64,000 bases of DNA from Aerococcus suis (lineage in GTDB: Bacteria > Bacillota > Bacilli > Lactobacillales > Aerococcaceae). The stretch covers positions 1-64,000 of the forward strand of contig NZ_FWXK01000006.1 of NCBI RefSeq assembly GCF_900176325.1, written 5' to 3'. The notes beneath the pieces were generated by a model. The model saw nothing but the letters and a program-made list of their open reading frames with translations. It was not told the DNA's origin and searched no databases. The position numbers and the translations under genes are program-made. This document shows, one piece after another, positions 45,767 through 54,928 of this stretch (position 1 is its first letter; the number at the start of each line of letters is the position of its first letter).

Positions 45767-46189
45767 ATGACCTTTGATTATAAAGATTATGGTAAAAAAC
45801 CTTATGTTGTGGATATGGAAGGCTATACACTCGATAATGACAACTTTCGTGCAACGCTTTGGACAGGTGAGAAATTACAATTAACTGTCATGAGTATTCA
45901 ACCTGGTGATGACATTGGTTTGGAAATTCATGAAGGAACTGATCAATTTCTTCGTATTGAAGAAGGGAATGGATTGTGTCAAATGGGAGATGCAGAAGAT
46001 AACTTAACGTTTGAACAAAAAGTATCTGCTGACGATGCCATTTTTGTTCCTGCTGATACTTGGCATAATGTCGTCAATACTGGTGATGAACCATTAAAAC
46101 TTTATACGGTATATGCTGGTCCTGATCACGTTCCAGGTACAATTCATGAAACCCATGAAGATGCCAAAAATGACCCTAATGAAGATTAA
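45767..46189 (+). CDS. cupin-domain protein
   Basis: A 140-residue single-domain cupin. Motif 1 is in PGDDIGLEIHEGTDQFLRIEEG (about 49-70) with His and Glu ligands for a metal. Motif 2 is in VPADTWHNVVNTGDEPLKL (about 101-119), with the third His in WHNV. The C-terminal tail (HETHEDAKNDPNED) is acidic. The substrate is unknown; related small cupins are often annotated as mannose-6-phosphate isomerase-like. AAAGGAGG precedes the ATG. It is a single-gene unit. Confidence 0.88.
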   Translation: MTFDYKDYGKKPYVVDMEGYTLDNDNFRATLWTGEKLQLTVMSIQPGDDIGLEIHEGTDQFLRIEEGNGLCQMGDAEDNLTFEQKVSADDAIFVPADTWHNVVNTGDEPLKLYTVYAGPDHVPGTIHETHEDAKNDPNED

Positions 46190-46218
46190 TGTCTAATAGC
46201 GAATAGTTTTGAATAACG

Positions 46219-46252
46219 GCAACCTATTGAGAAATCAGTAGGTTGTCTTTTT
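46219..46252 (+). terminator. terminator after the cupin gene
   Basis: GCAACCTA pairs with TAGGTTGT across a 12-base loop, followed by CTTTTT. Confidence 0.8.
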
Positions 46253-46341
46253 GTATGATAAAAAGGATAACTAATAGCGTGTAATGATTCACAAAACCAG
46301 CCCAAAATAAACTTTTATGTTATATTTGGGGGTAGTATTTT

Positions 46342-46526
46342 TGAAAGCGGTATTTTATAATGGTAATTGAGTGAAACACGGAGTTTTGAAAAAAATAGAA
46401 AAGAGATGGTGGCCATCGAAAAAAACATATTCTGAACGGTTATTGACCTGACAGTGACGGAGACTTGCCAGTAGTAACCGTTTGTCGTCTAACAACTCGG
46501 CATGTGTTATTGAAAGAAGGTCTACT
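46342..46526 (+). promoter_or_regulatory. structured leader of the APC permease gene, class unknown
   Basis: TGAAAGCGGTATTTTATAATGG (46342 onward) joins a partial cre-like sequence to a TATAAT (46356-46361). The RNA from about 46368 contains GATGG-TGG-CCATC (46405-46417) and a longer hairpin in which AACGGTTA (46435-46442) pairs with TAACCGTT (46475-46482) and CTG/CAG lie inside. No T-box, lysine, glycine or SAM aptamer core is recognisable, and no terminator lies before the gene. A translational switch or a processed leader is possible. Confidence 0.45.
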
Positions 46527-47870
46527 ATGGAAAACGAAGGGAAATTACAACAAAATATTACGCTAGTCCAAGCCATCGCGTTTTGTGTGGCACAAGTAAT
46601 TGGGACGGGGATATTTCTAAAACCAACTCCTGTACTACAAAGCGCAGGAAGTACGGGAATGGCGTTATTAATGTGGGTACTTGCCGGTGTCATTACAATG
46701 TGTACGGCTTTAACAATTGCAGAATTAGCTTCATATAATCCTAGTGTTGGTGGGATGACAGCCTACATTACCCAATATAATGGGAAACGGATTGGTTTCT
46801 TATCTGGCTGGTTCTTTGCTATTTTAAATGACCCGGGAACATTGGCCGCTAACTCAATTGCTACGGCTACATTCTTATCAGCAATTATTCCAATGAATGA
46901 TTGGCAATTACGTGTTTGTGCCTTTTTAATCATTCTACTTTTATGTTTATCCCAAATGTTCTCAGTGCAAGGAACGATGCAAACACAATTGGTTGGATCA
47001 TTTATTCAAGCGACCCCATTAGTTGCCGTTATTATAGCCGGTTTAATTATGGGTGGCGCACCACATGATATTAACTTTAGTTTAATTGGTGATCCTGACA
47101 GCCCAGGTGTCTCACTAGGGTTAGCGCTATTAAGTGCGATGTGGGTTTATGATGGTTGGCAAGCCACTGCCAATCTTGGTGAAGAAATGGCTAATCCAAA
47201 ACGTGACTTCCCAAGAGCGATTTTTGCTTCTTTAACATTCTTGACTGTTCTATTTGTGATGTTTAACTTGGTTGGTTTCAATTTGATGCCAATTGATGAA
47301 GCATTAACAACAGACAACTTTGGAGCAAGCATTTCAACTGCTTTATTTGGTAATGTCGGGAACTTTATTATGGCACTCTTAATGATGGCATGTAGTTTGT
47401 TCACTATGAATGCCGAAGTTGTTCAAGCAACTCGTGATATCTTATACCAAGCTCGTCATAATAACATTCCTGGTTCTAAATGGATTCGTCATATCCATCC
47501 AAAATATAATACGCCAATGAATGCCATTATTACTCAAGGTACTTTATCTATCTTGTTAATGTTAACAGGAACATTTGAAAGTATTTCTTTACTAATTATT
47601 TTCTTCACTTGGATTTTTACGATTATTGCTTTATTTGATGTCTTTAAATTACGTCGTCAAAATAAATTACAACGGACATTTAGTGTGCCATTATATCCAA
47701 TCATTCCATTAATCGGATTAGTTGGTGCAGCCTTCATGTTAATTTCTTCTATCAGTTCTGATCCAGGTCGTTTCGTTATCGGAATTATCGTCTTAGCGAT
47801 TGGTTTACCTGTTTATTACTTCTGTCATAAAGTACTATATAAAGGTGAAGAAGATGCGACAGCTGACTAA
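46527..47870 (+). CDS. APC-family amino acid permease
   Basis: A 447-residue amino acid/polyamine/organocation transporter with about twelve helices. The first helix carries AFCVAQVIGTGIFLKPTPVL, matching the unwound G-x-G-I-F substrate site of the family. GWQATANLGEEMANPKRDFPRAI (about 215-235) is the conserved helix 6-loop segment. The C-terminus is charged and cytosolic. Which amino acid it carries cannot be read. The ATG at 46527 follows GAAAGAAGG; upstream in-frame codons belong to the structured leader. Confidence 0.9.
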   Translation: MENEGKLQQNITLVQAIAFCVAQVIGTGIFLKPTPVLQSAGSTGMALLMWVLAGVITMCTALTIAELASYNPSVGGMTAYITQYNGKRIGFLSGWFFAILNDPGTLAANSIATATFLSAIIPMNDWQLRVCAFLIILLLCLSQMFSVQGTMQTQLVGSFIQATPLVAVIIAGLIMGGAPHDINFSLIGDPDSPGVSLGLALLSAMWVYDGWQATANLGEEMANPKRDFPRAIFASLTFLTVLFVMFNLVGFNLMPIDEALTTDNFGASISTALFGNVGNFIMALLMMACSLFTMNAEVVQATRDILYQARHNNIPGSKWIRHIHPKYNTPMNAIITQGTLSILLMLTGTFESISLLIIFFTWIFTIIALFDVFKLRRQNKLQRTFSVPLYPIIPLIGLVGAAFMLISSISSDPGRFVIGIIVLAIGLPVYYFCHKVLYKGEEDATAD

Positions 47871-47891
47871 CTAAAACAGTGAAGATTTCTT

Positions 47892-47923
47892 AAGAGCTAG
47901 ACAATCGTCTGGCTCTTTTTTCT
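47892..47923 (+). terminator. terminator after the APC permease gene
   Basis: AAGAGCTAGAC pairs with GTCTGGCTCTT around AATC, followed by six Ts. Confidence 0.88.
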
Positions 47924-47986
47924 TTGACTATCGTTTCTAAATTGGAGTTTGCTATAATGAGAAAAAGTCGTTAAGGAGTATCATTT

Positions 47987-49132
47987 ATGAAAATTATTCA
48001 TACTGCAGATTGGCATATTGGAAAAGTGGTTAATAACTTCTCGATGTTAGACGATCAAATCGCATTATTAAATCCTTGGATTGACGAGGTCAATGATTTA
48101 AACCCTGATGTTGTATTATTAGCCGGTGATTTATATGATCGCAGTTTACCTAATCGAGAAACGGTAGCTGCGGTTAACCAATTGCTGACAAAAATGAGTG
48201 AGTCATTGTCTTGTCCAATTGTAATTATCGCGGGTAACCATGATAGTGGCGAACGGATTGATTATGTGAGTCAATTATTAGCCAATCAGTCGTTATATCT
48301 TGCTGGTTTACCAAGTCATCAGCCACAAAAAATTATGGTGAATAATGCCGATATTTATTTACTGCCGTTTGCTGATCATTTAACGATTGCTCGGATGTAT
48401 CCAGATATTCCGATTCACAATATAGAAGATGCCGTTAAATATCAATTGTCATTAATAAAACAGGATTGGGATGCAGATAAATATCACTTACTGATGTATC
48501 ACGGATATGTGACGCCCAGTCGTCATACAGATGAAGGGCATGAGGAGTTAGTGTATTCTGATTCGGAACGACCAACTGAAATTGGAACGAGTGAATTTAT
48601 TCCTAGCCAACTATTCCGTGATTTTGATTACGTTGCTTTAGGCCATTTACATGCTGCCCAAAGAGTTGGTGCTGATAACATTCGTTATAGCGGATCGCCG
48701 TTAAAATATTCAAAATCTGAAGCAAGACATCGGAAGCAATATTTAGAAGTAGATTTAACCGCTAATGGTGTTGAAGTGACTTCACACGAATTCCGCCCCC
48801 CTCATGATTTACGAGTGATAAGGGGATTATTTGCGGATATTATCACAAAAAAATCAACAGATTATGTCTTTGTGGAGTTAATGGATGAAACGGTCATTCA
48901 TGAAGGAATGGAACGATTAAGACGTCAGTACCCCCAAATTATGGGATTAGAATATGTTAACTTGGCGAGACGTCAACATCACCAAACCGCAGAAAATATG
49001 GCGCAATTAGCACAAAAATCCCCCCAAGCATATTTTGAAGACTTCTTTGTTGAAATGACTGGCAACGAATTAACGAATCATCAACGAGATATTGTAAAAG
49101 AGTTATGGCAGACAGTTGAGGAGGAAGAGTAA
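47987..49132 (+). CDS. sbcD: exonuclease SbcCD subunit D
   Basis: A 381-residue Mre11-type nuclease of the SbcCD complex, which cuts DNA hairpins and frees blocked ends. Phosphoesterase motifs are in order: HTADWHIGK (4-12), LLAGDLYDRSLPN (45-57), IAGNHDSGERIDY (84-96) and LGHLHAAQRV (about 220) with the metal-binding histidines. The start ATG has TAAGGAG before it. The stop TAA and the sbcC ATG are adjacent, so the pair is coupled. Confidence 0.95.
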   Translation: MKIIHTADWHIGKVVNNFSMLDDQIALLNPWIDEVNDLNPDVVLLAGDLYDRSLPNRETVAAVNQLLTKMSESLSCPIVIIAGNHDSGERIDYVSQLLANQSLYLAGLPSHQPQKIMVNNADIYLLPFADHLTIARMYPDIPIHNIEDAVKYQLSLIKQDWDADKYHLLMYHGYVTPSRHTDEGHEELVYSDSERPTEIGTSEFIPSQLFRDFDYVALGHLHAAQRVGADNIRYSGSPLKYSKSEARHRKQYLEVDLTANGVEVTSHEFRPPHDLRVIRGLFADIITKKSTDYVFVELMDETVIHEGMERLRRQYPQIMGLEYVNLARRQHHQTAENMAQLAQKSPQAYFEDFFVEMTGNELTNHQRDIVKELWQTVEEEE

Positions 49133-52100
49133 ATGAGACCACTTATTTTAGAAATGGAAGCATTTGGTCCGTACTTTGAGCATACGGTCATTGATTTTAG
49201 TGTTCTTTCTCAACAACAATTGTTTCTCATTACCGGACCAACTGGTGGTGGGAAAACGACTATTTTTGATGCGATTGTTTATGCGTTATATGGTAAAACC
49301 AGTGGGGAGACGCGAAGTGAGAAGGAACTTAAATCTCAATATGCGGATGAAACCGTTCGAGCGTATGCGAAGTTAACGTTTACTGTCCAAGGAGAGACTT
49401 ACCATATTCGTCGCGACTTGCCACAGACTTATGTGAACAAAAAAGGGAAAATTAGCCAACTAACAGTGAAACCAACGCTTGTCGGTCCAAATAATGAGTG
49501 GATTGGGAAAAAAGAGGTAAATGCGAAAGTTATTGAATTGTTAGGGCTGGATGACAAACAGTTTCGCCAAATTGTTATGCTTCCACAAGGTGAGTTTAAA
49601 GAATTATTGGTCGCAGATAGTGCACAGAAACAAACAATATTAGCGACATTATTTCAAACCGAACCGTATCAACGGTTTGAAGAAGCCGTTAAGGAACGGA
49701 CTAAGACGTTTAATACGGATTTAAGGACGGCCAAACAACAACTATCACAAAGTGGAAAGCAACTGACAGAGTATTTACCAACGTTTGAAAATGACGAGAT
49801 ACTAGATGCTATTGACCAAGTTGATAATGGGGGGCTAGAAAGAGCGATTGAATCTAAACAAACAAAATATAAACACGATTTAATTCAGTTACGCGAAGAG
49901 ATTCAACAGCAAACCAAACAACAAAATGACTTAAAAACAGAGCGCGACTTATTGAAAGAACAAGAAGAATTGAAGAAAATTGCTCAACAATTAGAGGAAG
50001 AACAGCCCGTTATTGATCACTATCAACAAAAATTAGAGCAATTAGCAGCTACCGATGATTACTACCAATTATTAAAAGCAGCGGATAAATTACAAACGCA
50101 AGAACAAGATTGGGAAAGAAAAAATAGCGAGTGGCACTCAGAAAATGAAGCATATCAGGCACTGACCAAAGAGTTTAAGGACTTTAAGACGAAATGGCAA
50201 CCCGCTATTGATCAACTTCCTAAGTGGCAAGAGCAGTCGCAAACACTAAAACAAGCGTTACAAACTTGGGAAAATTATCACCAACAATTGAGTGAGTGGC
50301 AAGAATTAGTGACTCGCATCAAATCCGAAACTGAAAAGCAAACACAACAAAAAGAGGCATTACAAGCAGCTGATGAACAAGTACAGCAAAAAGATAAGGA
50401 ACGCCAACATGTTGAAAAAACAATGCCTAATTATCAGCAATTATCTCAACAAATGCAAAATTGGCAAACGAATGATAATCGTTGGAAGCAAGAGAAAGCG
50501 GATTATGATGAAGCTAAGAAAGGAAAACAAGCTATTGAGGAGCAAGAGACACGTTTTCTCAAATTACACCAAGATTACCAACGTGACCAACAAGCATTTC
50601 AACAAATTGAACGTCAGTATTACAATCATCTTGCTGGCATTTTAGCGGATGAATTGGTGGATGGCGAGCCGTGTATGGTTTGTGGAAGTCCAACTCATCC
50701 TAACCCAGCACGTATGAGTAATGACGATGTTTCTAAAGAAACAATGGAAGAGCGAAGAGAACAACTCAACCAGCAACAAATATCGGTGGAAACAACCGCC
50801 AATTCTCTCAATCGTTTAAAAAATGAATACACTCAGTCATTAGAAACCGCTCATCAAGAAGACCTCCTAAGTTGGAAACAAAGCTTAGATAAGAAAGAAA
50901 CAGAGTTATCGGAGGAAAAGGCTCGGTTAACGAAGCGTGAAGCGGATTGGGCCAAACAGAATCAAACACTTAAAGTACTGACAACTGATTTAGAATCAGC
51001 CAAACAGCACCAACAAATGACTCAAGTGTCTTATGAGCGAATTGAGGAACGACTAAATAGTCTCCACAACGAAGAAAGCAGAGCTCAACATAAACTTGAA
51101 GAAATCAAAAGCAACATAAGCGATAGTAGTGAAGAAGAAATAACGCAAGCATTAACTGCCATTCATCAAAAAATGACAGAAGCGAACACAAAACAAGATG
51201 AAAAGCAGCAATATCAAGAACAATTAACCAGTCAAAAAGCACGTTTAGATGCGAATAAAGAGACATTAAAAGAAAACAAAGAAACGTTACTAAATGAACG
51301 CAAAGTGAATCAAGAAATGATAGCCGCTCAAGATGTGACCTTAAGTGAAGCATTAGTACGGGAAATCCATCAAATGTCATCACAAGAAATTAACCAAAAA
51401 CGGGAGATAATCAATCAGTTTAATAATAAACACTATGCTTATAAACAACAGTTGGCAAGAAATCAGCAGGCATTAACACAATATCATTCAGGACTCTCTC
51501 TTACTGAGATTAATGATAAAATAACTTCTATTGAAGGGCATATTGAACAGCTAACTGAGCAACGTGAAGCATTAATTAGCGAACAAGCAAACTTTAATCA
51601 ATTACAAGAAACATTTAATAGGTATTGGGAAACCTACCAACGAACCGAGACGGAGTTTGGAGATATGGATTTAATTAATCGCGTAGCACGCGGCTTAGAT
51701 AGTCAGTTAGGTCGTTTAAGTTTCCAAACTTATGTCCTAAGTCGATATTTAGAAAATATTTTGCTATTTGCTAATGATCGGTTATTGGCGATGACTCAAA
51801 ATCGTTATGAGTTTCGCCGCGTGAGTGAACTTAGTGGCAGCAATACGGCACAAGGATTAGATTTAAATGTTTACGATTATCAAATTGGCGAAGAACGTAG
51901 CGTGAAAACATTATCTGGTGGTGAGAGTTTTAAAGCGTCACTAGCCCTAGCACTAGGGTTAAGTGATGTGATTCAAAATTATTCAGGTGGCGTTCATGTG
52001 GATACGCTATTTATTGATGAAGGATTTGGAACATTAGATAATGAATCACTACAGTCAGCGATTGACACTTTAATTGATTTACAAGCTTCTAGTGGTCGTT

Positions 52101-52216
52101 TGATAGGAATTATTTCCCATGTGGAAGAATTAAAAAATCAAATCCCGACTCACCTAGAGATTACGACAACCATGAGTGGTAGCCATGCGCATTTTACTGG
52201 TATTGAAGAGAGTTAA
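49133..52216 (+). CDS. sbcC: exonuclease SbcCD subunit C
   Basis: A 1027-residue Rad50/SMC-like ATPase that partners SbcD. Walker A GPTGGGKTT is at about 36-44, and the ABC signature LSGGESFKASLALALGL lies near 925 with DEGFGTLD after it. Between them are two long glutamine-rich coiled coils joined by a zinc hook, CMVCGSPTHP (near residue 513). No truncation is seen. A hairpin-repeat array begins about 16 bases after its stop, a suggestive neighbour for a hairpin-cutting nuclease. Confidence 0.96.
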   Translation: MRPLILEMEAFGPYFEHTVIDFSVLSQQQLFLITGPTGGGKTTIFDAIVYALYGKTSGETRSEKELKSQYADETVRAYAKLTFTVQGETYHIRRDLPQTYVNKKGKISQLTVKPTLVGPNNEWIGKKEVNAKVIELLGLDDKQFRQIVMLPQGEFKELLVADSAQKQTILATLFQTEPYQRFEEAVKERTKTFNTDLRTAKQQLSQSGKQLTEYLPTFENDEILDAIDQVDNGGLERAIESKQTKYKHDLIQLREEIQQQTKQQNDLKTERDLLKEQEELKKIAQQLEEEQPVIDHYQQKLEQLAATDDYYQLLKAADKLQTQEQDWERKNSEWHSENEAYQALTKEFKDFKTKWQPAIDQLPKWQEQSQTLKQALQTWENYHQQLSEWQELVTRIKSETEKQTQQKEALQAADEQVQQKDKERQHVEKTMPNYQQLSQQMQNWQTNDNRWKQEKADYDEAKKGKQAIEEQETRFLKLHQDYQRDQQAFQQIERQYYNHLAGILADELVDGEPCMVCGSPTHPNPARMSNDDVSKETMEERREQLNQQQISVETTANSLNRLKNEYTQSLETAHQEDLLSWKQSLDKKETELSEEKARLTKREADWAKQNQTLKVLTTDLESAKQHQQMTQVSYERIEERLNSLHNEESRAQHKLEEIKSNISDSSEEEITQALTAIHQKMTEANTKQDEKQQYQEQLTSQKARLDANKETLKENKETLLNERKVNQEMIAAQDVTLSEALVREIHQMSSQEINQKREIINQFNNKHYAYKQQLARNQQALTQYHSGLSLTEINDKITSIEGHIEQLTEQREALISEQANFNQLQETFNRYWETYQRTETEFGDMDLINRVARGLDSQLGRLSFQTYVLSRYLENILLFANDRLLAMTQNRYEFRRVSELSGSNTAQGLDLNVYDYQIGEERSVKTLSGGESFKASLALALGLSDVIQNYSGGVHVDTLFIDEGFGTLDNESLQSAIDTLIDLQASSGRLIGIISHVEELKNQIPTHLEITTTMSGSHAHFTGIEES

Positions 52217-52231
52217 GTGATAGATTCTCAG

Positions 52232-52655
52232 GCGTCGGTTTTGGCCCAACGCTCCATGGCTAATCGCTTTTTCTCACACCCTTTAGTTGGGTTCAGAAAC
52301 GCTGATTCGAAGCCTCTTCAGAAAAATCACTCGTTTCAAAGAGCGAAACTTGGTGCTTTTTCTTCCAGATGTTCGAATCATAGCGCGTTTCTTCACACCC
52401 TGTGTAGTCGGGTTCGAATTTGCAGCTCCTCTGGATTTTTCAGAAAATACGGAATTTCAGAGAGCGAAATCCGTTATTTTCTTCCAAAATCAAGGAGCTA
52501 AGCGCAAATGCTCACACCCTGTGTAGTCGAGCTCTAAAGCACAACCACGGCTGCGTTTCCCTAAAGAGCTCCTTCTCTCTTGTGGAGAGTCGTCGCTTTT
52601 AGGTCCAACGACCATGGTTACCCGTGCTTTATCACATCCTATCCGTAAATAGTCC
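52232..52655. repeat. modular hairpin repeat array, locus B (three full and one half unit)
   Basis: Linkers of the type TCACACCCTGTGTAGTC followed by GGGTTCGAA start at 52274, 52393 and 52512, with a decayed one at 52632, a period of 119-120 bases. Between them lie three hairpins of different sequence. B1: GATTCGAA/TTCGAATC, AGAAAAA/TTTTTCT, GTTTC/GAAAC. B2: AGCTCCT/AGGAGCT, AGAAAAT/ATTTTCT, ACGGAATTTC/GAAATCCGT. B3: AACCACGG/CCATGGTT, CCTAAAG/CTTTTAGG, CTCTC/GAGAG. The array opens with the 3' half of a locus-A-type hairpin (52237-52261). Short open frames run through it on both strands but show no coding character. Confidence 0.92.
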
Positions 52656-52721
52656 TTTAGACCTATGACTTTGTTTCGGGATTTTGTCATAATATGAATA
52701 GACTTAAAGGAGGTCATTATT

Positions 52722-54113
52722 ATGATAAATGACAAAGAGCGGATTATGAACCTCGTCGCTGAAGGGGTTATTACCACCGAAGAAGCGTTAATTTTATTAG
52801 AAAATCGTCAAGAAACGACAGAAACAACAGATAAAACGACTGATGAACAAACGATTGAAGATTTTTTAAATGATATTCCGAATATGCAAGCAACAGCAGA
52901 AAAATCTTCGCGTGACCAAAAATATCAATTACAAAAAAAATATGAACAAGAGCTAGCACAAAAGTTACAAGAAAAACAAGCGTTACTTTCTGAGGAACCC
53001 AATCCAGCAGACGATAGTGAAACAGCTATTCTTGTTAAACGCTTAGACGAAGAAATCAATCAATTAACTGAACAAGTGGACTACTTGAAACAAGAAATTG
53101 ATGCGATGGACCGTCAACAAGCGAAGCAGGAAGGGGCTCGTCGTCAACCATATTCTTCAAAACAACGAGAAACCAACCATCCAAATAATGAAAGTTTAAT
53201 TCAAAAGACACGTTCAGGTTTACATACTGCGAAAAAACGGTTCAATCAAACGGTATCTTTTGAAAAGTCAGCAGCTGGTATTCCTATCCCTAAATTAAAA
53301 ATGCATGCTTACGAAGATCAACAAATGTTTGCTGGGGATGATTTATCTGTTATTGATGTGAATGTCACTAAAGGAAACATTACGTTAGAAACATGGGAAA
53401 AATCAGAATTATCGGTTCATGTTTCTGGACAATTAGTTGGTGATTATGAAGAAGATACGGCCTTAGAAGCTTTTCAAGCACGTAGCGAATTGAGTTACGA
53501 AGCTGGAACATTACAATTCAATTTATTAAGTCGTTTACTAACTAGTCATGTGACGATTAAAATTCCTAAACAAGCGATTGATTATGTTAAATTGCACAGC
53601 TTAACTGGAAAAATGACCATTAATGGATTAGCTTGTGATGATTTAATGATGCAATCATTAGATGGTGATATTGTCTTAAATGGTGTGACGGCTCAAATGG
53701 TAGAATTAAATGCGAAAAATTCACGTATTGAAATATTAGATGCCGATATTACAGACTTAATCAGTAAAAATTTAAATGGGGATCAACGGTTAATTGGTAT
53801 CGTACAAAATGCGGAATTGCAAACGGGTAATGGTGACGTTCGTTTAACTTATAGTGAAGCACCTAAACGGTTATTAGCAACAAGTAAAAATGGTGACTTG
53901 AAGTGTCATTTCCCTGAACATACGCCAATTGATGGGTTTGCCCAAACAAATTCAGGCGCTATTTTATTTAGAAATGATGATTTAACCATTCGTAAGTTAA
54001 AAGATGATCAATTCAATCATCAAGCGACTTTCCAATATCGATTAGAAGATCAACCGACTTATGTCACATTAAAAACAATTTCTGGAAATGTCCAAGTTAA
54101 AGGTGACCAATAA
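52722..54113 (+). CDS. liaX: LiaX/YvlB-like DUF4097 protein
   Basis: A 463-residue protein. The first 30 residues (KERIMNLVAEGVITTEEALILLE) form a small helical domain found at the start of LiaX/YvlB proteins. Residues 60-190 are a charged, glutamine-rich coiled coil. From about 210 to the end are repeated short beta strands of the DUF4097 adhesin-like fold (MTINGLACDDLMMQSLDGDI and similar). In enterococci LiaX senses antimicrobial peptides with LiaYZ; the same three-gene order occurs here. AAAGGAGG lies before the ATG. No signal peptide is seen, as in LiaX. Confidence 0.85.
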   Translation: MINDKERIMNLVAEGVITTEEALILLENRQETTETTDKTTDEQTIEDFLNDIPNMQATAEKSSRDQKYQLQKKYEQELAQKLQEKQALLSEEPNPADDSETAILVKRLDEEINQLTEQVDYLKQEIDAMDRQQAKQEGARRQPYSSKQRETNHPNNESLIQKTRSGLHTAKKRFNQTVSFEKSAAGIPIPKLKMHAYEDQQMFAGDDLSVIDVNVTKGNITLETWEKSELSVHVSGQLVGDYEEDTALEAFQARSELSYEAGTLQFNLLSRLLTSHVTIKIPKQAIDYVKLHSLTGKMTINGLACDDLMMQSLDGDIVLNGVTAQMVELNAKNSRIEILDADITDLISKNLNGDQRLIGIVQNAELQTGNGDVRLTYSEAPKRLLATSKNGDLKCHFPEHTPIDGFAQTNSGAILFRNDDLTIRKLKDDQFNHQATFQYRLEDQPTYVTLKTISGNVQVKGDQ

Positions 54114-54155
54114 GCGAATTCATTGTATATTGGTATTAAGAGAGGAAGGATACAG

Positions 54156-54434
54156 ATGAAACAAGTGAAAAAATCAAATGACAATCGTCTATTAGCCGGA
54201 GTTTGCGGTGGAATTGCTGAGTACTTCAACATCGACCCAATTATCACGCGGATTATTGCTGTTTTCCTTGGCTTTATGAGTCTTGGAGGAGCTGTTTTAA
54301 TTTATCTAATCTTGATGGTTGTTTTACCAGAAGAAACGGAACGAAATCAAGGACCAGTTAATGACTATCAACATAAACGTCCGATGAAAGAAGCCGAAAA
54401 AACAGAAGAAGATGACAATTGGAGCGATTTTTAG
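54156..54434 (+). CDS. liaY: PspC-domain protein (LiaY/YvlC-like)
   Basis: A 92-residue membrane protein with a PspC domain: KKSNDNRLLAGVCGGIAEYF (4-23), NIDPIITRIIAVFLGFMSLG and one hydrophobic hairpin. The C-terminal third is charged and cytosolic. In the Lia system LiaY links LiaX to membrane remodelling under cell envelope stress. The ATG at 54156 follows GAGGAAGGA. The downstream gene starts one base after the stop. PspC domains are easily recognised, so the domain call is firm; the Lia role is by synteny. Confidence 0.9.
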   Translation: MKQVKKSNDNRLLAGVCGGIAEYFNIDPIITRIIAVFLGFMSLGGAVLIYLILMVVLPEETERNQGPVNDYQHKRPMKEAEKTEEDDNWSDF

Positions 54435-54791
54435 ATGATATTACGATTTATTTTAGGATTAGTCATTGATGCCCTAGGTTTAATGGGGATTTCATGGCTA
54501 TTAGCCCCAGGAGTTTATGTGGCTGATTTTGGGTCAGCGCTATTGGTAGCGTTAGTATTAAGTTTGGTCAATAGTTTAATTCGACCAATCGTTAGCTTAT
54601 TAGCGCTCCCCCTTAACTTATTAACATTTGGCTTATTCCGCTTTGTGATTAATGGGTTAATGTTTATGTTAGTCGCTGCATTATTTAGTCATGGCTTTGT
54701 TTTTCAAAACTTAGGCTATGCGATTTTAACCGCCATCTTATTTGCACTATACCATTGGGTATTTGAAAAATTTTTAAAAGCGATGGCATAA
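54435..54791 (+). CDS. liaZ: phage-holin-IV-like membrane protein (LiaZ/YvlD-like)
   Basis: A 118-residue protein with four hydrophobic helices of the YvlD (phage holin family IV) group. The central LVNSLIRPIVSLLALPLNLLTFGLF (about 44-68) is the family signature. It begins immediately after the liaY stop, with its start codon directly abutting (TAGATG), so translation is coupled. It is the last gene of the three-gene envelope-stress operon; a terminator follows at 54803. Confidence 0.9.
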   Translation: MILRFILGLVIDALGLMGISWLLAPGVYVADFGSALLVALVLSLVNSLIRPIVSLLALPLNLLTFGLFRFVINGLMFMLVAALFSHGFVFQNLGYAILTAILFALYHWVFEKFLKAMA

Positions 54792-54802
54792 AAAGAATAT
54801 TA

Positions 54803-54839
54803 GGAGAAGGGCATGTGTCGCACATGCTCTTCTTTTTTT
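54803..54839 (+). terminator. terminator of the liaXYZ operon
   Basis: GGAGAAGGGCATGTG and CACATGCTCTTCT pair around TCG, followed by a T-run of seven. Confidence 0.93.
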
Positions 54840-54928
54840 GATGATAAACTTCAGGAGCCGAAGATATTTATTCTTAGTGAAGTATGATAGAATGAAAGGG
54901 AATTTATCGGGTGGGAAAGGATAATATT

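Noticed and set aside
46342..46526. Lysine, glycine or T-box leader for the amino acid permease
   Set aside because: No T-box core, lysine-box or glycine aptamer consensus could be found, and no terminator precedes the start codon.
52393..52418. tRNA gene suggested by GGGTTCGAA in the linker
   Set aside because: The string resembles a tRNA T-loop (B box), but no complementary T-stem half, anticodon arm or acceptor stem surrounds it.
52232..52655. CRISPR array
   Set aside because: The regular period and constant linkers look similar, but the variable segments are about 93 bases long and self-complementary, and no cas gene lies nearby.
52217..52777. Short open frames on both strands through the repeat array
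   Set aside because: They follow the repeat period, lack ribosome binding sites and overlap hairpins and each other; they look like accidental open frames.
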